Shown: positions 8,569 through 17,823 of the stretch, piece after piece
Position numbering within the stretch: position 1 is the first letter of the stretch
Layout of the letters: every line of letters starts with the position of its first letter
Assembly (NCBI GenBank): GCA_029262415.1
Contig: JAJCZL010000018.1
Span: forward strand, 43,705 to 107,704
Origin: Deltaproteobacteria bacterium
Lineage (GTDB): Bacteria; Desulfobacterota; Binatia; UBA1149; JAJCZL01
DNA: 64,000 bases
Reading direction: 5' to 3'
Made by a program: the position numbers and the translations under genes
Notes under the pieces: model-generated
Databases searched by the model: none
What the model was told of the DNA's origin: nothing
What the model saw: the letters and a program-made list of their open reading frames with translations, nothing else

Positions 8569-8679
8569 GGGTGCCCGGAAAGCCCTGCGCAGCTATACCA
8601 AAGCGCGTTGATGCGGTAGGATTCGACCAACGGTAACCAGCGTCGCCGGTCGGCGGTGGTGGGAATGAGGTAGTTAAGG

Positions 8680-9870
8680 ATGGCCTATACGTTTTCCGCA
8701 CTGTATTTCGAGGCGACGCGGCGGTGCAACCTGCATTGCCCGGCTTGCATGACCGCCAGTAACGATCCCGTCCGGGTTCGGGCGAGCATCAAGAAAGAGC
8801 TGACCTACGACGAGATCCGCGACCGCGTGCTGATCCCGGCCAAGCGGCTGGCGGTTCGCCAGATCGGCTGGAGCGGCGGTGAGTTCTTGTTGCGCAAAGA
8901 CGCCTTCGATCTGTTCCGGCTAAGCGCCGACCTCGGTTACAAGTGCAATATTTGCAGCAACTGCGAGCTACTCAGCCGCGAGCGTCTGGCCGAGATCAAG
9001 AAAGCGACCCAGGGACGGGTAAGCATCGCGGTAGGACTCAATTCGATCGAGGACGACAATGACTGGAGCCGCAATGCCGAGGCCGACCGAACCCTAGAAG
9101 TCCTCGAGTTGTGCAAAGAACTCCAGATCGACCGCCACGTAATCATCACCATCGGCAAGTATAACGCCGACTCCTTCGAGCGCACCGTCAAGTATCTGGC
9201 CAAGCGCCACATTTCGTTTAACCGCTCACCGCTTGTCGCACGTGGTTCAGGGGCCGAACACTTCGCGGAAAAGGGATTCAGCCGTGAGAACCTGCGCGAC
9301 AAGTTTCACCCGGTGCTGCGCAGCCATGTAAACGGCTACGTGAGCTACACGCCGTTTTTTCTTTCCCCCGAATTACACGAGGAAGTCTCGGGCGGGGCAC
9401 GCAACGGCACGGTACCGCAAAATCCTCCGATAGGTTGCTGGGTGGGGAATTGGCTGACGCTGAACGCCGAGGGCGACCTCTCGGTGTGTCCGGTCATGCT
9501 CGATACGCTGTCGGCGGGCAACGTGCGCGATAAACCCATCGATCAGTTGGTCAACGAGAGCCCGATGTTCGCGGCGCTCACCGACCGTAGCCGCCTCAAA
9601 GGCCGTTGTGGGCGCTGCCGTTACCAGTATACCTGTGGCGGCTGCCGGGCGATGGCGTACTTTCACACCGGTGATTATCTCGAAGAAGACCCGACGTGCT
9701 TCTTCGAACCGATCGATAAAAGTACCGTCAGCGAACACGAAGAAGAGACCAACCGAATGTTCAAGAAGCACCTCATCGTCGCGCGTTTCGCCGGCACCTA
9801 CCAACGGCCGAAGAAACCGGCGGCTGCGGCTCCAGATTGCGCTGGAGACGAACGCAACGACCTAGACTGA
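8680..9870 (+). CDS. Radical SAM protein with SPASM domain
   Basis: 396 residues. The radical SAM cluster motif CxxxCxxC is CNLHCPAC near residue 15, followed by the glycine-rich GWSGGEF strand. The C-terminal third is a SPASM/twitch domain with cysteines in IGCWVGNW, LSVCPVML, GRCGRCRYQYTCGGCRA and DPTCFFEP, enough for auxiliary Fe-S clusters. Families with this layout modify ribosomal peptides (PqqE, MftC, AlbA), proteins (sulfatases) or heme precursors. No precursor peptide is recognised beside it, so the substrate is unknown. It converges on the split-barrel/glycyl radical operon, ending 24 bases before it. Confidence 0.9.
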   Translation: MAYTFSALYFEATRRCNLHCPACMTASNDPVRVRASIKKELTYDEIRDRVLIPAKRLAVRQIGWSGGEFLLRKDAFDLFRLSADLGYKCNICSNCELLSRERLAEIKKATQGRVSIAVGLNSIEDDNDWSRNAEADRTLEVLELCKELQIDRHVIITIGKYNADSFERTVKYLAKRHISFNRSPLVARGSGAEHFAEKGFSRENLRDKFHPVLRSHVNGYVSYTPFFLSPELHEEVSGGARNGTVPQNPPIGCWVGNWLTLNAEGDLSVCPVMLDTLSAGNVRDKPIDQLVNESPMFAALTDRSRLKGRCGRCRYQYTCGGCRAMAYFHTGDYLEEDPTCFFEPIDKSTVSEHEEETNRMFKKHLIVARFAGTYQRPKKPAAAAPDCAGDERNDLD

Positions 9871-9893
9871 CGGCGTCGCACAAAGAAGCGTCG

Positions 9894-10760
9894 TCACGTC
9901 GGCCGAGAATGCTGCGCGACTGGACGGGCCGGCTCGACCGGGTAGATCTGGCCTTGTTTGGGCGGCATCGAGTTATACACCCAGTCGCATTCGAGGATCC
10001 CGATGCGCGGACCCAGGTAGCGCCGGTAACCGAGCAATCGCCCGCGAACAAGAACGCTTTCCATTTTCAGATTTATCGCAAACACCGCAACCGGCTCGCC
10101 CTTGGCGGGCGCCGGCTTTGTCGGCATGCTCTTGCCGGCCGCAAACACCAGCCTGCCTGCGTCGGCCGACGAGCACGGAACAAGCGGGACAAGCAGCGGA
10201 TATCCATCGTCTCCGACGTAGGAGAGAAACTTCAGTGTATCCACTTTCGAGAGCAGCCTACGCGTCCACGCGTTCAGCACCGGAGAAGAATCGTTGCGCG
10301 CCGACCGTGAGCGGACCAACAGCGTCGCGGCATGCCCAGCGGCGATCTTGAGTCGCGAGGGTTTGGTCGGACCTTCGATCTCGAGCAGATCGAGATAATA
10401 CACGGTATGGATCCCGGAGTAGGCGTTGTAACGGAACAACGGCTTGCGATTGTAGGCTTCGTATTCCGGACCCGACTTTGCTTCGTGGCTCCATCTGGCT
10501 TTGCCGCGCCAGATCCGTTGGTCGGCGGTCATCACGAGGAAGGCTGTTTTGGGATTCTCTTTTACGTAGCGTTTGCTCATCCCTTCGGTGAACTGGCCGA
10601 ACATGAGCCCCTCGGCACCGTGACCCTGAATCGAGGTAATCAGGCTGACGTGCGGCAAGCCGTCGGGGGATACGGTGGCCAGCAAGCCGATTTTTGCGTC
10701 GGCTTCGAAAGCACGAAGCTCGGCTTCACTGAGCCGCGTGGTGTCACGTTCGGCGCTCAC
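9894..10760 (-). CDS. Pyridoxamine 5'-phosphate oxidase-like FMN split-barrel protein
   Basis: About 288 residues from GTG 10760, which overlaps the upstream activase stop (GTGA); an upstream GTG-type extension to 10787 is possible. The first half has the split-barrel pattern AKIGLLATVSPDGLPHVSLIT, then VLVMTADQRIWRGKAR. The second half repeats it (LKFLSYVGDDGYPLLVPLV), so it looks like two fused split barrels that would bind FMN, F420 or heme. The family includes flavin oxidoreductases and general stress proteins. Coupling to a glycyl radical enzyme and its activase is unusual: it might supply reducing power, protect the radical enzyme or act on its product. Confidence 0.75.
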   Translation of the reverse strand: MSAERDTTRLSEAELRAFEADAKIGLLATVSPDGLPHVSLITSIQGHGAEGLMFGQFTEGMSKRYVKENPKTAFLVMTADQRIWRGKARWSHEAKSGPEYEAYNRKPLFRYNAYSGIHTVYYLDLLEIEGPTKPSRLKIAAGHAATLLVRSRSARNDSSPVLNAWTRRLLSKVDTLKFLSYVGDDGYPLLVPLVPCSSADAGRLVFAAGKSMPTKPAPAKGEPVAVFAINLKMESVLVRGRLLGYRRYLGPRIGILECDWVYNSMPPKQGQIYPVEPARPVAQHSRPT

Positions 10761-11815
10761 TCGACAGTTGCCGTCTCGTCGTCGCAATCGATCCGAACCG
10801 GGCCGCCGGCCACGACGATGTCGGGGTTTACGCCGGAACGCCGGGCCACGGCCTCGAAACCGCGTAGCTCGGAGTCGCTCAATAGAGCCGTTGTCTCATA
10901 TGCCCATTCCTGACCGAGCCGCCGGTACTTGTCGGCGGCGAGATTGTTGAACGAGCACAGCTCCCAGCGCTCAACGAGGTCGCCAAGTTCACGTGCAATG
11001 TAGTCACCTATTGCCGCGACGTTCTCCTCGGTCGCGGTCGCTCCGGGGATCAACGGCGTACGGATCCAGAGGTCGCAGCCGACCTGTTTGTCTCGGATCA
11101 TCCTGCCGAGTTCCTCGAGATTGGCGAGGATGCGCTCGTTGCTCTGGCCGGTGAAGGCGCGGTGCTTGGCCGGATCAATCTCTTTGAGGTCGTAAAGAAC
11201 CAGATCGGCCTGGGTCGCGATCAGTCGCAGTGCGTGCGGCGAACACATGCCACAGGTGTCGACAGCGGTATGGATGCCCCGGGTGCGGCAGCGGGCCAGG
11301 AATGCATCAACGAACGGCGCACGCAGACCCGGTTCGCCGCCCGATACCGTAACGCCGCCACCATCGCCGGCGAAGTATTCTTCGTCCTTCATGACCTCAT
11401 CGAAGAGGTCTTCGGGTTTCCAGTCCTTGCCCAACATCTCGAGCGCGGCCGAGGGGCATCGCAGCAGGCACTCGCCGCAGGCCGTGCAGCGTGCGTGATC
11501 GATGACAACTTCGCTACACGGCCCGGCGCCGCTGCTGGTCGGCGCTACCTGCCTCAGCGTGATCGCAGACTCGGGGCACGGACGCACACAGTGTGCCGAA
11601 CCGATACACCTTTCTGCGTGCCACACCAGTTGGGGTTTCGCGCAAACGGCCTCGGGGTTGTGACACCAAGTACACTCGAGACTGCACCCTTTGATAAAGA
11701 CGGTAGTACGTAGGCCCGGCCCGTCCTCACTCGACATGCGCTGAATGTTGAGCACCGTCGCGGTGAGTTCGCGGCGCTCTTCGCCGCCGGCGCCGTTGGT
11801 TGCAGGTGCCGTCAC
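10757..11815 (-). CDS. Glycyl radical enzyme activating protein (radical SAM)
   Basis: 352 residues, GTG start at 11815. The radical SAM motif is CSLECTWC (CxxxCxxC), preceded by the GPGLRTTVFIKG block typical of PFL-activase relatives. Between it and the rest of the barrel lies an insertion with two ferredoxin-type motifs (CIGSAHCVRPCP and CTACGECLLRCP), as in activases of HPAD, benzylsuccinate synthase and dehydratase-type glycyl radical enzymes. VTVSGGEPGL follows. It makes the glycyl radical on the upstream gene's product. It lies nine bases after the glycyl radical enzyme and overlaps the split-barrel gene. Confidence 0.92.
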   Translation of the reverse strand: MTAPATNGAGGEERRELTATVLNIQRMSSEDGPGLRTTVFIKGCSLECTWCHNPEAVCAKPQLVWHAERCIGSAHCVRPCPESAITLRQVAPTSSGAGPCSEVVIDHARCTACGECLLRCPSAALEMLGKDWKPEDLFDEVMKDEEYFAGDGGGVTVSGGEPGLRAPFVDAFLARCRTRGIHTAVDTCGMCSPHALRLIATQADLVLYDLKEIDPAKHRAFTGQSNERILANLEELGRMIRDKQVGCDLWIRTPLIPGATATEENVAAIGDYIARELGDLVERWELCSFNNLAADKYRRLGQEWAYETTALLSDSELRGFEAVARRSGVNPDIVVAGGPVRIDCDDETATVE

Positions 11816-11824
11816 GGCAGACCA

Positions 11825-14347
11825 TCAAGAGCCGGCCCCATGGCTCTCCCTGGCGATGATCTCGTCCTGCAACTCACGGCCGATGCTGGTGAAGTAGGCG
11901 TTATAGCCGGTGACTCGTACCAATAAATGGCGATAGTCCTCGGGGTGTTCTTGGGCGTCACGAAGCATGTCGGCGTCGAGGACATTGACTTGCAGGGCGG
12001 TGCCGCCGTTGCGACAGTAGCCGCGCAAAAACGCCTTGAACTTGCGGCGATGCTCTTGGTTACGCAACAGAGACGGGCTGAAAGTCATGGTATGACTGGC
12101 TCCGTTAGGCAACGCGTTCAGGTAGTCGCCCCAGTCGCCGTTGCCGCCGGTGGCGCGGCCGCCAAGCGCTTGTCCTGCTGAGTTGGCGTTGGCGGTCGGG
12201 CCGTGGATGTCGGCGCCGCTCGAAGGGCACAAGGCGTTCGAGAGAAACTTGCCGCGCGGACGCCCGTCGGCACTCGCCGCCATGATATATCCGTCGCCTA
12301 CCCAGTAGTTCCAACTGAGCATTCCCGGGCGAAAGCGGCGGCGGGTCGAAAGTGTCCGGTACTTCCACGTATCTGTCGTCCATACCGCCATGACGCGCGC
12401 GGCCATTTCGTCGGCGGCGGCGTCATCGCGGCCGTACTTGGGCGCGCGAAACTTCGCCCACGCCTGCAGCGTCTCGTAGCCTTGCCAATTCGCCTTTAGT
12501 GCATCGATGAGTCCGTCGATGTCGATAAGGTTGTTATCGTAGACCAGGTACTTGATGGCGAGAAGCGAATCTACAGTAGTTGCGAATGTACCGGCGTTGA
12601 TGGTCGTAAAGCTGAGCTCCGCGCCGCCTTGGGTAATGTCCAAGCCTTTATCGGCACAACCTTTGACCAGGCAGGACAAGTAAGGTGTCGGACAGTACTC
12701 GGCTCGTAGTCGCTCGGTTTTTTCGTACAGATTCACACAGCTTTCGATGATGTAGTGCGTTTGTTCGAGGTAAGCCTGCCAGAACTCTTCCCAGCAAGAG
12801 AATCTCGCAGGCTCTCCGGTCTCGGGCCCGTCCTGGCTTAGCGGCGCGGCTTGCCCCGACAGCGGATCCAGTGCCGGCGTAAGATCTTTGCCGCCGGTTA
12901 AGGCCAACTCAACGGCCTTGAGCAGATTGAGATTGTTGTCAACCGTTCCGGAACGGTCGTTGCCCACCATAGTGTTTTCAAGACAGCCTACCGGCGCGTA
13001 CTCGAATACGTTGCCTTCGTGTATGAGGTCTTCGCAACCCGCGACCCTTGCTTCGCGCATCAGGCCGGCCATCGATCGTTCGTCGAAGTTCAACAGGAAC
13101 GGCGCTCCTTGGCTCGAAGCAATCATGTCGATGACTTTGTCGAGCAGTTGATCCGGCGAGTTCCGATGCAGCCTCACGTTGGGTTTGGGTTCTAGAATCG
13201 GCGACATTTCGTCGATGACTTCGAGAATCGCGAAGCTCAGATCGTTAGTCGTGTCGCGGCCGTCTGCGCCCATACCCGATAGGGTAATGAGTTGGCCGAA
13301 CCCGGAGGTTATGCCCTGGTTACCGCCGACGCGGATCATCGCGTCGTATGCGGTATTGCAGTGGATCCAAAGACACTTGAGGATTTCCTTGCCGAACTCG
13401 CGGTCCATGCCGTCGGCAAGCGAGCGCTGCCAGTAAGGATAGAGGTACTGGTCGATGCGTCCGAAGCTTACCCCCGGACCCGGGTAGTTCTCGTCGCTCA
13501 TCACCAGCATGTGATTGATCCAAAGCGCCTGCACGGCCTCCTCGAAAGTTCGTGCGGGCTCCCACGGCACGCGGTCGAGGTTGCCGGCCATGTTCCAAAG
13601 TTCTTCGGCGCGGCGGCTGTCGGGCTCGTCGCCGGCGAGTCTTCGGCAAAGATCCGCGTACCCCTGCGCGACTTGCGCCGGCATCGTTGCCGCAGTCAGC
13701 ATGGCGCGCAGTTGCGCACCTTTGCTGCCGCGTTTATCGCTCTCGCAAAGTCCTTGGTAGCGACTTTCTATATCTTCGTGGATGCCCTTCCAGCCGATCT
13801 CGAGTGCGCGTGCATGGCCGGGAACCAGGTGCCCTGGGGTCGCGCCGGCGTTGCCGTAGCCGTGGTCATGAAAGCGCTTGGTTGCCGCGCGTGCGCCGCC
13901 GGCACCGTCGATAGCGCGGTTGCGCTCAGCGGCTTCATTTTTGCTCCAACACCTGGACGCAAGCACGTTGAAGCGTGCGCCGGCAAGCAGATCGCCGGGC
14001 AGGATCTCTTTTGGGACGTAGTTGACCATGACCTCGCGAATGAACCAGGCGCGTCGTTCGGGGAGACTCCAGTTCCAGAAGTCCGTAGCCAATTCGACGG
14101 GCTGGGCGGCTTGTAAAGTCGAGGCCGCAAAGGTCGACAAGAACGCGTAGACCTCGGGGACGATGTAGTAGCTGGTCTCGTCGAATACCACGTCCCAGGG
14201 AGTTCCGGTTGTCCAGCAACTGAACTCGTTGTTCCACTCGCGCGCGAGGCCTTCGAAATAGAAATCACGAAGCCGTCGGATGCGCGGCGAAAGCCCGTGC
14301 GGGGTTTTAAGATCTTGACAGACCGCGTGTTGCTGCTGGGCGCTCAT
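11825..14347 (-). CDS. Glycyl radical enzyme (PFL-like), substrate unassigned
   Basis: 840 residues from ATG 14347, with AAGGAG five bases upstream; the in-frame GTG at 14353 is less likely. The active-site loop is PVGCLENT, with the thiyl Cys at residue 455 and Glu at 457. This Cys-x-Glu pair is known in dehydratases, choline lyase and 4-hydroxyphenylacetate decarboxylase but not in pyruvate formate-lyase, which has Cys-Cys. The C-terminal radical loop is RVTGYNAYF, with the radical glycine at about 814. PGHLVPGH and GPGVSFGRIDQYLYPYW are further family blocks. The reaction cannot be named from sequence. It is the first gene of the enzyme-activase-split-barrel unit. Confidence 0.93.
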   Translation of the reverse strand: MSAQQQHAVCQDLKTPHGLSPRIRRLRDFYFEGLAREWNNEFSCWTTGTPWDVVFDETSYYIVPEVYAFLSTFAASTLQAAQPVELATDFWNWSLPERRAWFIREVMVNYVPKEILPGDLLAGARFNVLASRCWSKNEAAERNRAIDGAGGARAATKRFHDHGYGNAGATPGHLVPGHARALEIGWKGIHEDIESRYQGLCESDKRGSKGAQLRAMLTAATMPAQVAQGYADLCRRLAGDEPDSRRAEELWNMAGNLDRVPWEPARTFEEAVQALWINHMLVMSDENYPGPGVSFGRIDQYLYPYWQRSLADGMDREFGKEILKCLWIHCNTAYDAMIRVGGNQGITSGFGQLITLSGMGADGRDTTNDLSFAILEVIDEMSPILEPKPNVRLHRNSPDQLLDKVIDMIASSQGAPFLLNFDERSMAGLMREARVAGCEDLIHEGNVFEYAPVGCLENTMVGNDRSGTVDNNLNLLKAVELALTGGKDLTPALDPLSGQAAPLSQDGPETGEPARFSCWEEFWQAYLEQTHYIIESCVNLYEKTERLRAEYCPTPYLSCLVKGCADKGLDITQGGAELSFTTINAGTFATTVDSLLAIKYLVYDNNLIDIDGLIDALKANWQGYETLQAWAKFRAPKYGRDDAAADEMAARVMAVWTTDTWKYRTLSTRRRFRPGMLSWNYWVGDGYIMAASADGRPRGKFLSNALCPSSGADIHGPTANANSAGQALGGRATGGNGDWGDYLNALPNGASHTMTFSPSLLRNQEHRRKFKAFLRGYCRNGGTALQVNVLDADMLRDAQEHPEDYRHLLVRVTGYNAYFTSIGRELQDEIIARESHGAGS

Positions 14348-14420
14348 TTCCACTCCTTACTGCCACCTATGCGGCATAGCCTACCGCCGCCGGAGCCGCC
14401 GTTGCAAGTCCTTTGCCGCC

Positions 14421-14912
14421 CTACTCCAACAACCGTACCTGCGACGCGCCGGCCACAGGTGTGGAGAACACAGGGTTTGAGTCGGTGTCGGATGAGTCGG
14501 TAACGCGGACGTCGAAGTCGTCAACTACTACAAACACAGTCGATTTGAACCGGCAGGACGCCACCGTGGACGGACGCGCGAATCCCCAGGTGTGAATAAA
14601 CCCCGCCCTAAGCGTCCCGTCTCGATTGTTGAAAGCAACAAGCGCTCCGGGAACGTGCGAGTCGCAATCTACGCTCGATCCGTTACCGACGAAACCACCG
14701 CGACCGCCAGAACTGCCGATAAACTCGATGTCGAGTTGCAGGGCTCCCAGCGACACGCCTGAGTTCAGGACCGCAAACGTCACCTCGTAGGTGAGGAGCA
14801 GCCCAGAAGATGGGGTGCCGCCATCAACACCGTCACCGACGCCAACGCTGGGCTCGGGAGCGGAGCCGCGACCACCGACCAGGATCACGGCCGCCGCAAA
14901 TACGCTGCGCAA
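14421..14912 (-). CDS. Small secreted cohesin-like beta-sandwich protein
   Basis: 163 residues, probably from TTG 14912 because a stop lies a few codons upstream in frame. A short hydrophobic N-terminus (VFAAAVILVGG) looks like a weak signal sequence. Alternating strands follow: LTYEVTFAVLN, SLGALQLDIEFIG, GGFVGNGSSVDCDS, PGALVAFNN, STVFVVVDDFDVRV. This order, with two cysteines framing the later strands, resembles cohesin-type or carbohydrate-binding beta-sandwiches. It sits 73 bases upstream of the glycyl radical enzyme on the same strand but is probably a separate unit. A dockerin-bearing protein is encoded at 20671-23202. Confidence 0.55.
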   Translation of the reverse strand: MRSVFAAAVILVGGRGSAPEPSVGVGDGVDGGTPSSGLLLTYEVTFAVLNSGVSLGALQLDIEFIGSSGGRGGFVGNGSSVDCDSHVPGALVAFNNRDGTLRAGFIHTWGFARPSTVASCRFKSTVFVVVDDFDVRVTDSSDTDSNPVFSTPVAGASQVRLLE

Positions 14913-15037
14913 CCATACCTGCGTCTATCCGGGCGTGAAACCACGGGTGTTCCGCCGCATTTGTTCCAAGCTCTGCATACGCGCTATTACCTGCAATCTC
15001 GCTGAGCTACGTACTAGCCATGCGAGGAGCCGAGTCG

Positions 15038-16831
15038 ATGAGTCCCACAAACTACCCGGAGTTTTTCACACAACGCTGCCGCACCGCAAGTGCCCCGGGT
15101 AGGCTTGTGATCGGCGTCGCCCTAGCCTGCCTCTGCGCACTGAGCTACGGCTGCGACCGCGCCGAGCAACAACGGAGCGGCTTCGAAAGCATCGCCACCG
15201 TAGCCGAGTTGCAGGCACATACCGCAGAATTCAGGCGTGGGGTCGAGAAGGTAACCGACGGTGTGTGGATCGCGATCGGTTACGGGCTTGCGAATTCGAT
15301 TCTGATCGAGGCCGAGGACGGATTGATCGTCGTCGACACCATGGAGTCTCTACGCGAGGGCCGCAGCGTGGCAACCGAGTTCCGTAAACTGTCGGACAAG
15401 CCGCTGCGCGCGATCATCTATACGCACAACCATACCGACCACGTTTTCGGCGCGCAGTCCTACCTCGACGTTCTCGCCGACGACGGCATCCCCGTCGAAG
15501 TGTTTGCGCACGACACCACCGCCGGTTTAGTCGACCGTATTGTAAGTGAATACCGGCCGATCATCACGCAGCGCAGTCTGCGCATGTTCGGCACCTACCT
15601 TGACGACGCCGCGCTGGTCAACAACGGCATCGGGCCGCGCCTGGGCGTGAACTCCGACAGCGGGTTCGGTTTCGTGCGGCCGACCCAGACGTTCAGTGAC
15701 AGCCTGAAGACCACCGTCGCGGGCATCGACCTTGAACTGGTCCATGCACCCGGAGAAACCGACGACCAGCTCTTCGTATGGATTGCCGAGCGCGGCCTGC
15801 TATGCCCCGGCGACAATCTCTATAAAACCTTTCCTAACCTTTACACGATCCGCGGCACGCCCTACCGTTCGCTCAAATCGTGGGCACGTAGCATCGATGC
15901 AATGCGACGGCTGCCGGTCGAACATGTCGCGCCAAGCCATACCCGGCCGATCCACGGACGCAAAGAGATCTACGACATCCTCACCGACTACCGCGACGCG
16001 ATCCGCTACGTTTACGATCAAACCGTACGCCACATTAATGCCGGCCTGACACCCGATGAGATCGCAGGACGCGTAAAGCTCCCCGAGCACCTGGCAAGCT
16101 CGCCCTACCTGGCCGAGTTCTACGGAACACCGGCATGGTCGGCACGCTCGGTGTTCGCAGGGAATCTCGGTTGGTTCGATGGTAATCCTGCGACGCTGAG
16201 CCCACTGGCGCCGAACGATTACGCCCGGCGCATTGCCGGGCTCGCCGGTGGTGTCGAAAAGCTACGCGCGAGTCTTGCCGAGGCTGCACGAGAGAAAAGC
16301 TGGCAGTGGGCACTCGAGCTTTCCGATCTCGTCTTACGCATTGCACCCGGCGACAAAGAAACCATAGCAACGCGCATCACTGCGCTGACCGCGCTGGGCG
16401 AGGCCGCCTCCAACCCTAACGCACGCCACTACTACCTGACCAGCGCACTCGAGCTGCGCGACGGCCTGGTAATCAAGCCGATCACGAGCGGATCCGACGC
16501 GATGCTGCGCGCGTTGCCGCTCGATGCGATTTTTGAATCGCTCGCCGTCAATCTGCATGCCGAAAACGCGCTCGATCTTGACCAGAAGGTCGGCTTCACT
16601 TTCACCGACTCGGGCAATACCTGGACGCTGTGGGTACGCCGCGGCGTGGTCGAACATCACTCGGGGCTGCGCGAGGATCTCGACATGCACGTGCGCACCG
16701 ACGAGCTCAAATTCAAAAAGATGCTGTCCGGCCGGCGCAGCGCAGCGCTGGCACTGGCCACCGACTTCGCATTCGAATCCGGTGGGCGGGTAGCGCTCGC
16801 CAAGTTCCTGAAGCTGTTCGAGCCGGAGTAG
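15038..16831 (+). CDS. Alkylsulfatase-type metallo-beta-lactamase lipoprotein (SdsA family)
   Basis: 597 residues from ATG 15038, which has AGGAG eight bases upstream; ATG 15020 would place that site inside the gene. The N-terminus ends in a lipobox-like LSYGC, so export and lipid anchoring are likely. The zinc motif is THNHTDH (129-135), followed by VFGAQSYLD as in SdsA1-type alkylsulfatases. The middle has the helical dimerisation region and the C-terminus an SCP2-like domain (VGFTFTDSGNTWTLWVRRGV). Known members hydrolyse SDS-like primary or secondary alkyl sulfates. No regulator or transporter lies next to it. Confidence 0.88.
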   Translation: MSPTNYPEFFTQRCRTASAPGRLVIGVALACLCALSYGCDRAEQQRSGFESIATVAELQAHTAEFRRGVEKVTDGVWIAIGYGLANSILIEAEDGLIVVDTMESLREGRSVATEFRKLSDKPLRAIIYTHNHTDHVFGAQSYLDVLADDGIPVEVFAHDTTAGLVDRIVSEYRPIITQRSLRMFGTYLDDAALVNNGIGPRLGVNSDSGFGFVRPTQTFSDSLKTTVAGIDLELVHAPGETDDQLFVWIAERGLLCPGDNLYKTFPNLYTIRGTPYRSLKSWARSIDAMRRLPVEHVAPSHTRPIHGRKEIYDILTDYRDAIRYVYDQTVRHINAGLTPDEIAGRVKLPEHLASSPYLAEFYGTPAWSARSVFAGNLGWFDGNPATLSPLAPNDYARRIAGLAGGVEKLRASLAEAAREKSWQWALELSDLVLRIAPGDKETIATRITALTALGEAASNPNARHYYLTSALELRDGLVIKPITSGSDAMLRALPLDAIFESLAVNLHAENALDLDQKVGFTFTDSGNTWTLWVRRGVVEHHSGLREDLDMHVRTDELKFKKMLSGRRSAALALATDFAFESGGRVALAKFLKLFEPE

Positions 16832-17085
16832 TTCGAGACCGCAGCGGACTAAACGCCCGTGCGGCTCAGCTGCGACGGCCGTTGCCTCAGCGGGTCTTCA
16901 ACAGGGGGTTTGTTCGCGACGAAGGCGGAAGGCGCTGACGGGCTAGGCGCTTGCACAACCGCTGCTCCGAAGTAGACTATCGCCTATTCTTCGGGGGACC
17001 TTTTAGCACGACAACCACGCTTGCGCCGGGTGCATCGGCGCCGACAGCACGTGACAAGTAGTTTCTCTCGACCAAGGACAAGCCG

Positions 17086-17823
17086 ATGAAAGCAATAATC
17101 AACCCTACCAATGACAGCGATACCACCCGAAACGCCCGTCGCGCACGCCCGGTCTCGCCGACCGGCTTGGTAATCGCGAGCGTGGGAATCGCACTGCTCG
17201 CAAGCGGCTGCGTCGCCGAAACCCACCGCGTGGTCGCCACCCAGCAGGTCGCAACTGCCAACACGATCTACAACGGCCCGCGTCATGCGCTGGTGGTCGG
17301 CAAGTTCAACAACCGCTCGACCTACATGCAGGGGATATTCTCGGGCGGTATCGACAAGCTCGGTAACCAAGCCAAGACCATCCTCAAAACGCACCTGCAA
17401 CAGACCAACCGTTTCACGGTGATGGATCGTGAGAACATGGAGGAGATCGCGCAAGAAGCAGAGCTTCGCGGCACCAAGCAGAACCTGACCGGCGCGCAAG
17501 TTGCGGTTACCGGCGACGTCACCGAGTTCGGCCGCCGGGATACCGGCGACACGCAACTGTTCGGCATCCTCGGTCAGGGCAAACAGCAAATGGCCTACGC
17601 CAAGGTGATGCTTAACATCGTCGACACGCGTACATCCGAGATAGTTTACTCGGCGCAGGGCGCTGGCGAATACGCTCTCGACAACCGCGAGGTGGTGGGC
17701 TTCGGCACCCGCGCCGGGTACGACTCGACGCTGAACGGTAAGGTGCTCAACCTTGCGATCACCGACGCCGTCAACAACTTGGTTGCAGCGCTCGAGCAAG
17801 GCGCGTGGCGGCCAAGCGATTGA
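17086..17823 (+). CDS. CsgG/HfaB-family outer membrane lipoprotein
   Basis: 245 residues. A signal region ends in the lipobox LLASGC. The CsgG domain is visible in HALVVGKFNNRS, LQQTNRFTVMDR and a long conserved ALVTGDV-type strand (AQVAVTGDVTEFG), then LNIVDTRTSEIVYSAQG. CsgG makes the curli secretion pore, but this shorter family occurs in a conserved trio with DUF4810 and DUF799/GNA1162 lipoproteins, as in Neisseria NMB1164-1162, where no curli subunit is present. It overlaps the next gene by 19 bases. A role in outer membrane assembly or secretion is inferred. Confidence 0.88.
   Translation: MKAIINPTNDSDTTRNARRARPVSPTGLVIASVGIALLASGCVAETHRVVATQQVATANTIYNGPRHALVVGKFNNRSTYMQGIFSGGIDKLGNQAKTILKTHLQQTNRFTVMDRENMEEIAQEAELRGTKQNLTGAQVAVTGDVTEFGRRDTGDTQLFGILGQGKQQMAYAKVMLNIVDTRTSEIVYSAQGAGEYALDNREVVGFGTRAGYDSTLNGKVLNLAITDAVNNLVAALEQGAWRPSD

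Noticed and set aside
13292..14116. 274-codon + strand frame
   Set aside because: Antisense to the glycyl radical enzyme, no homology.
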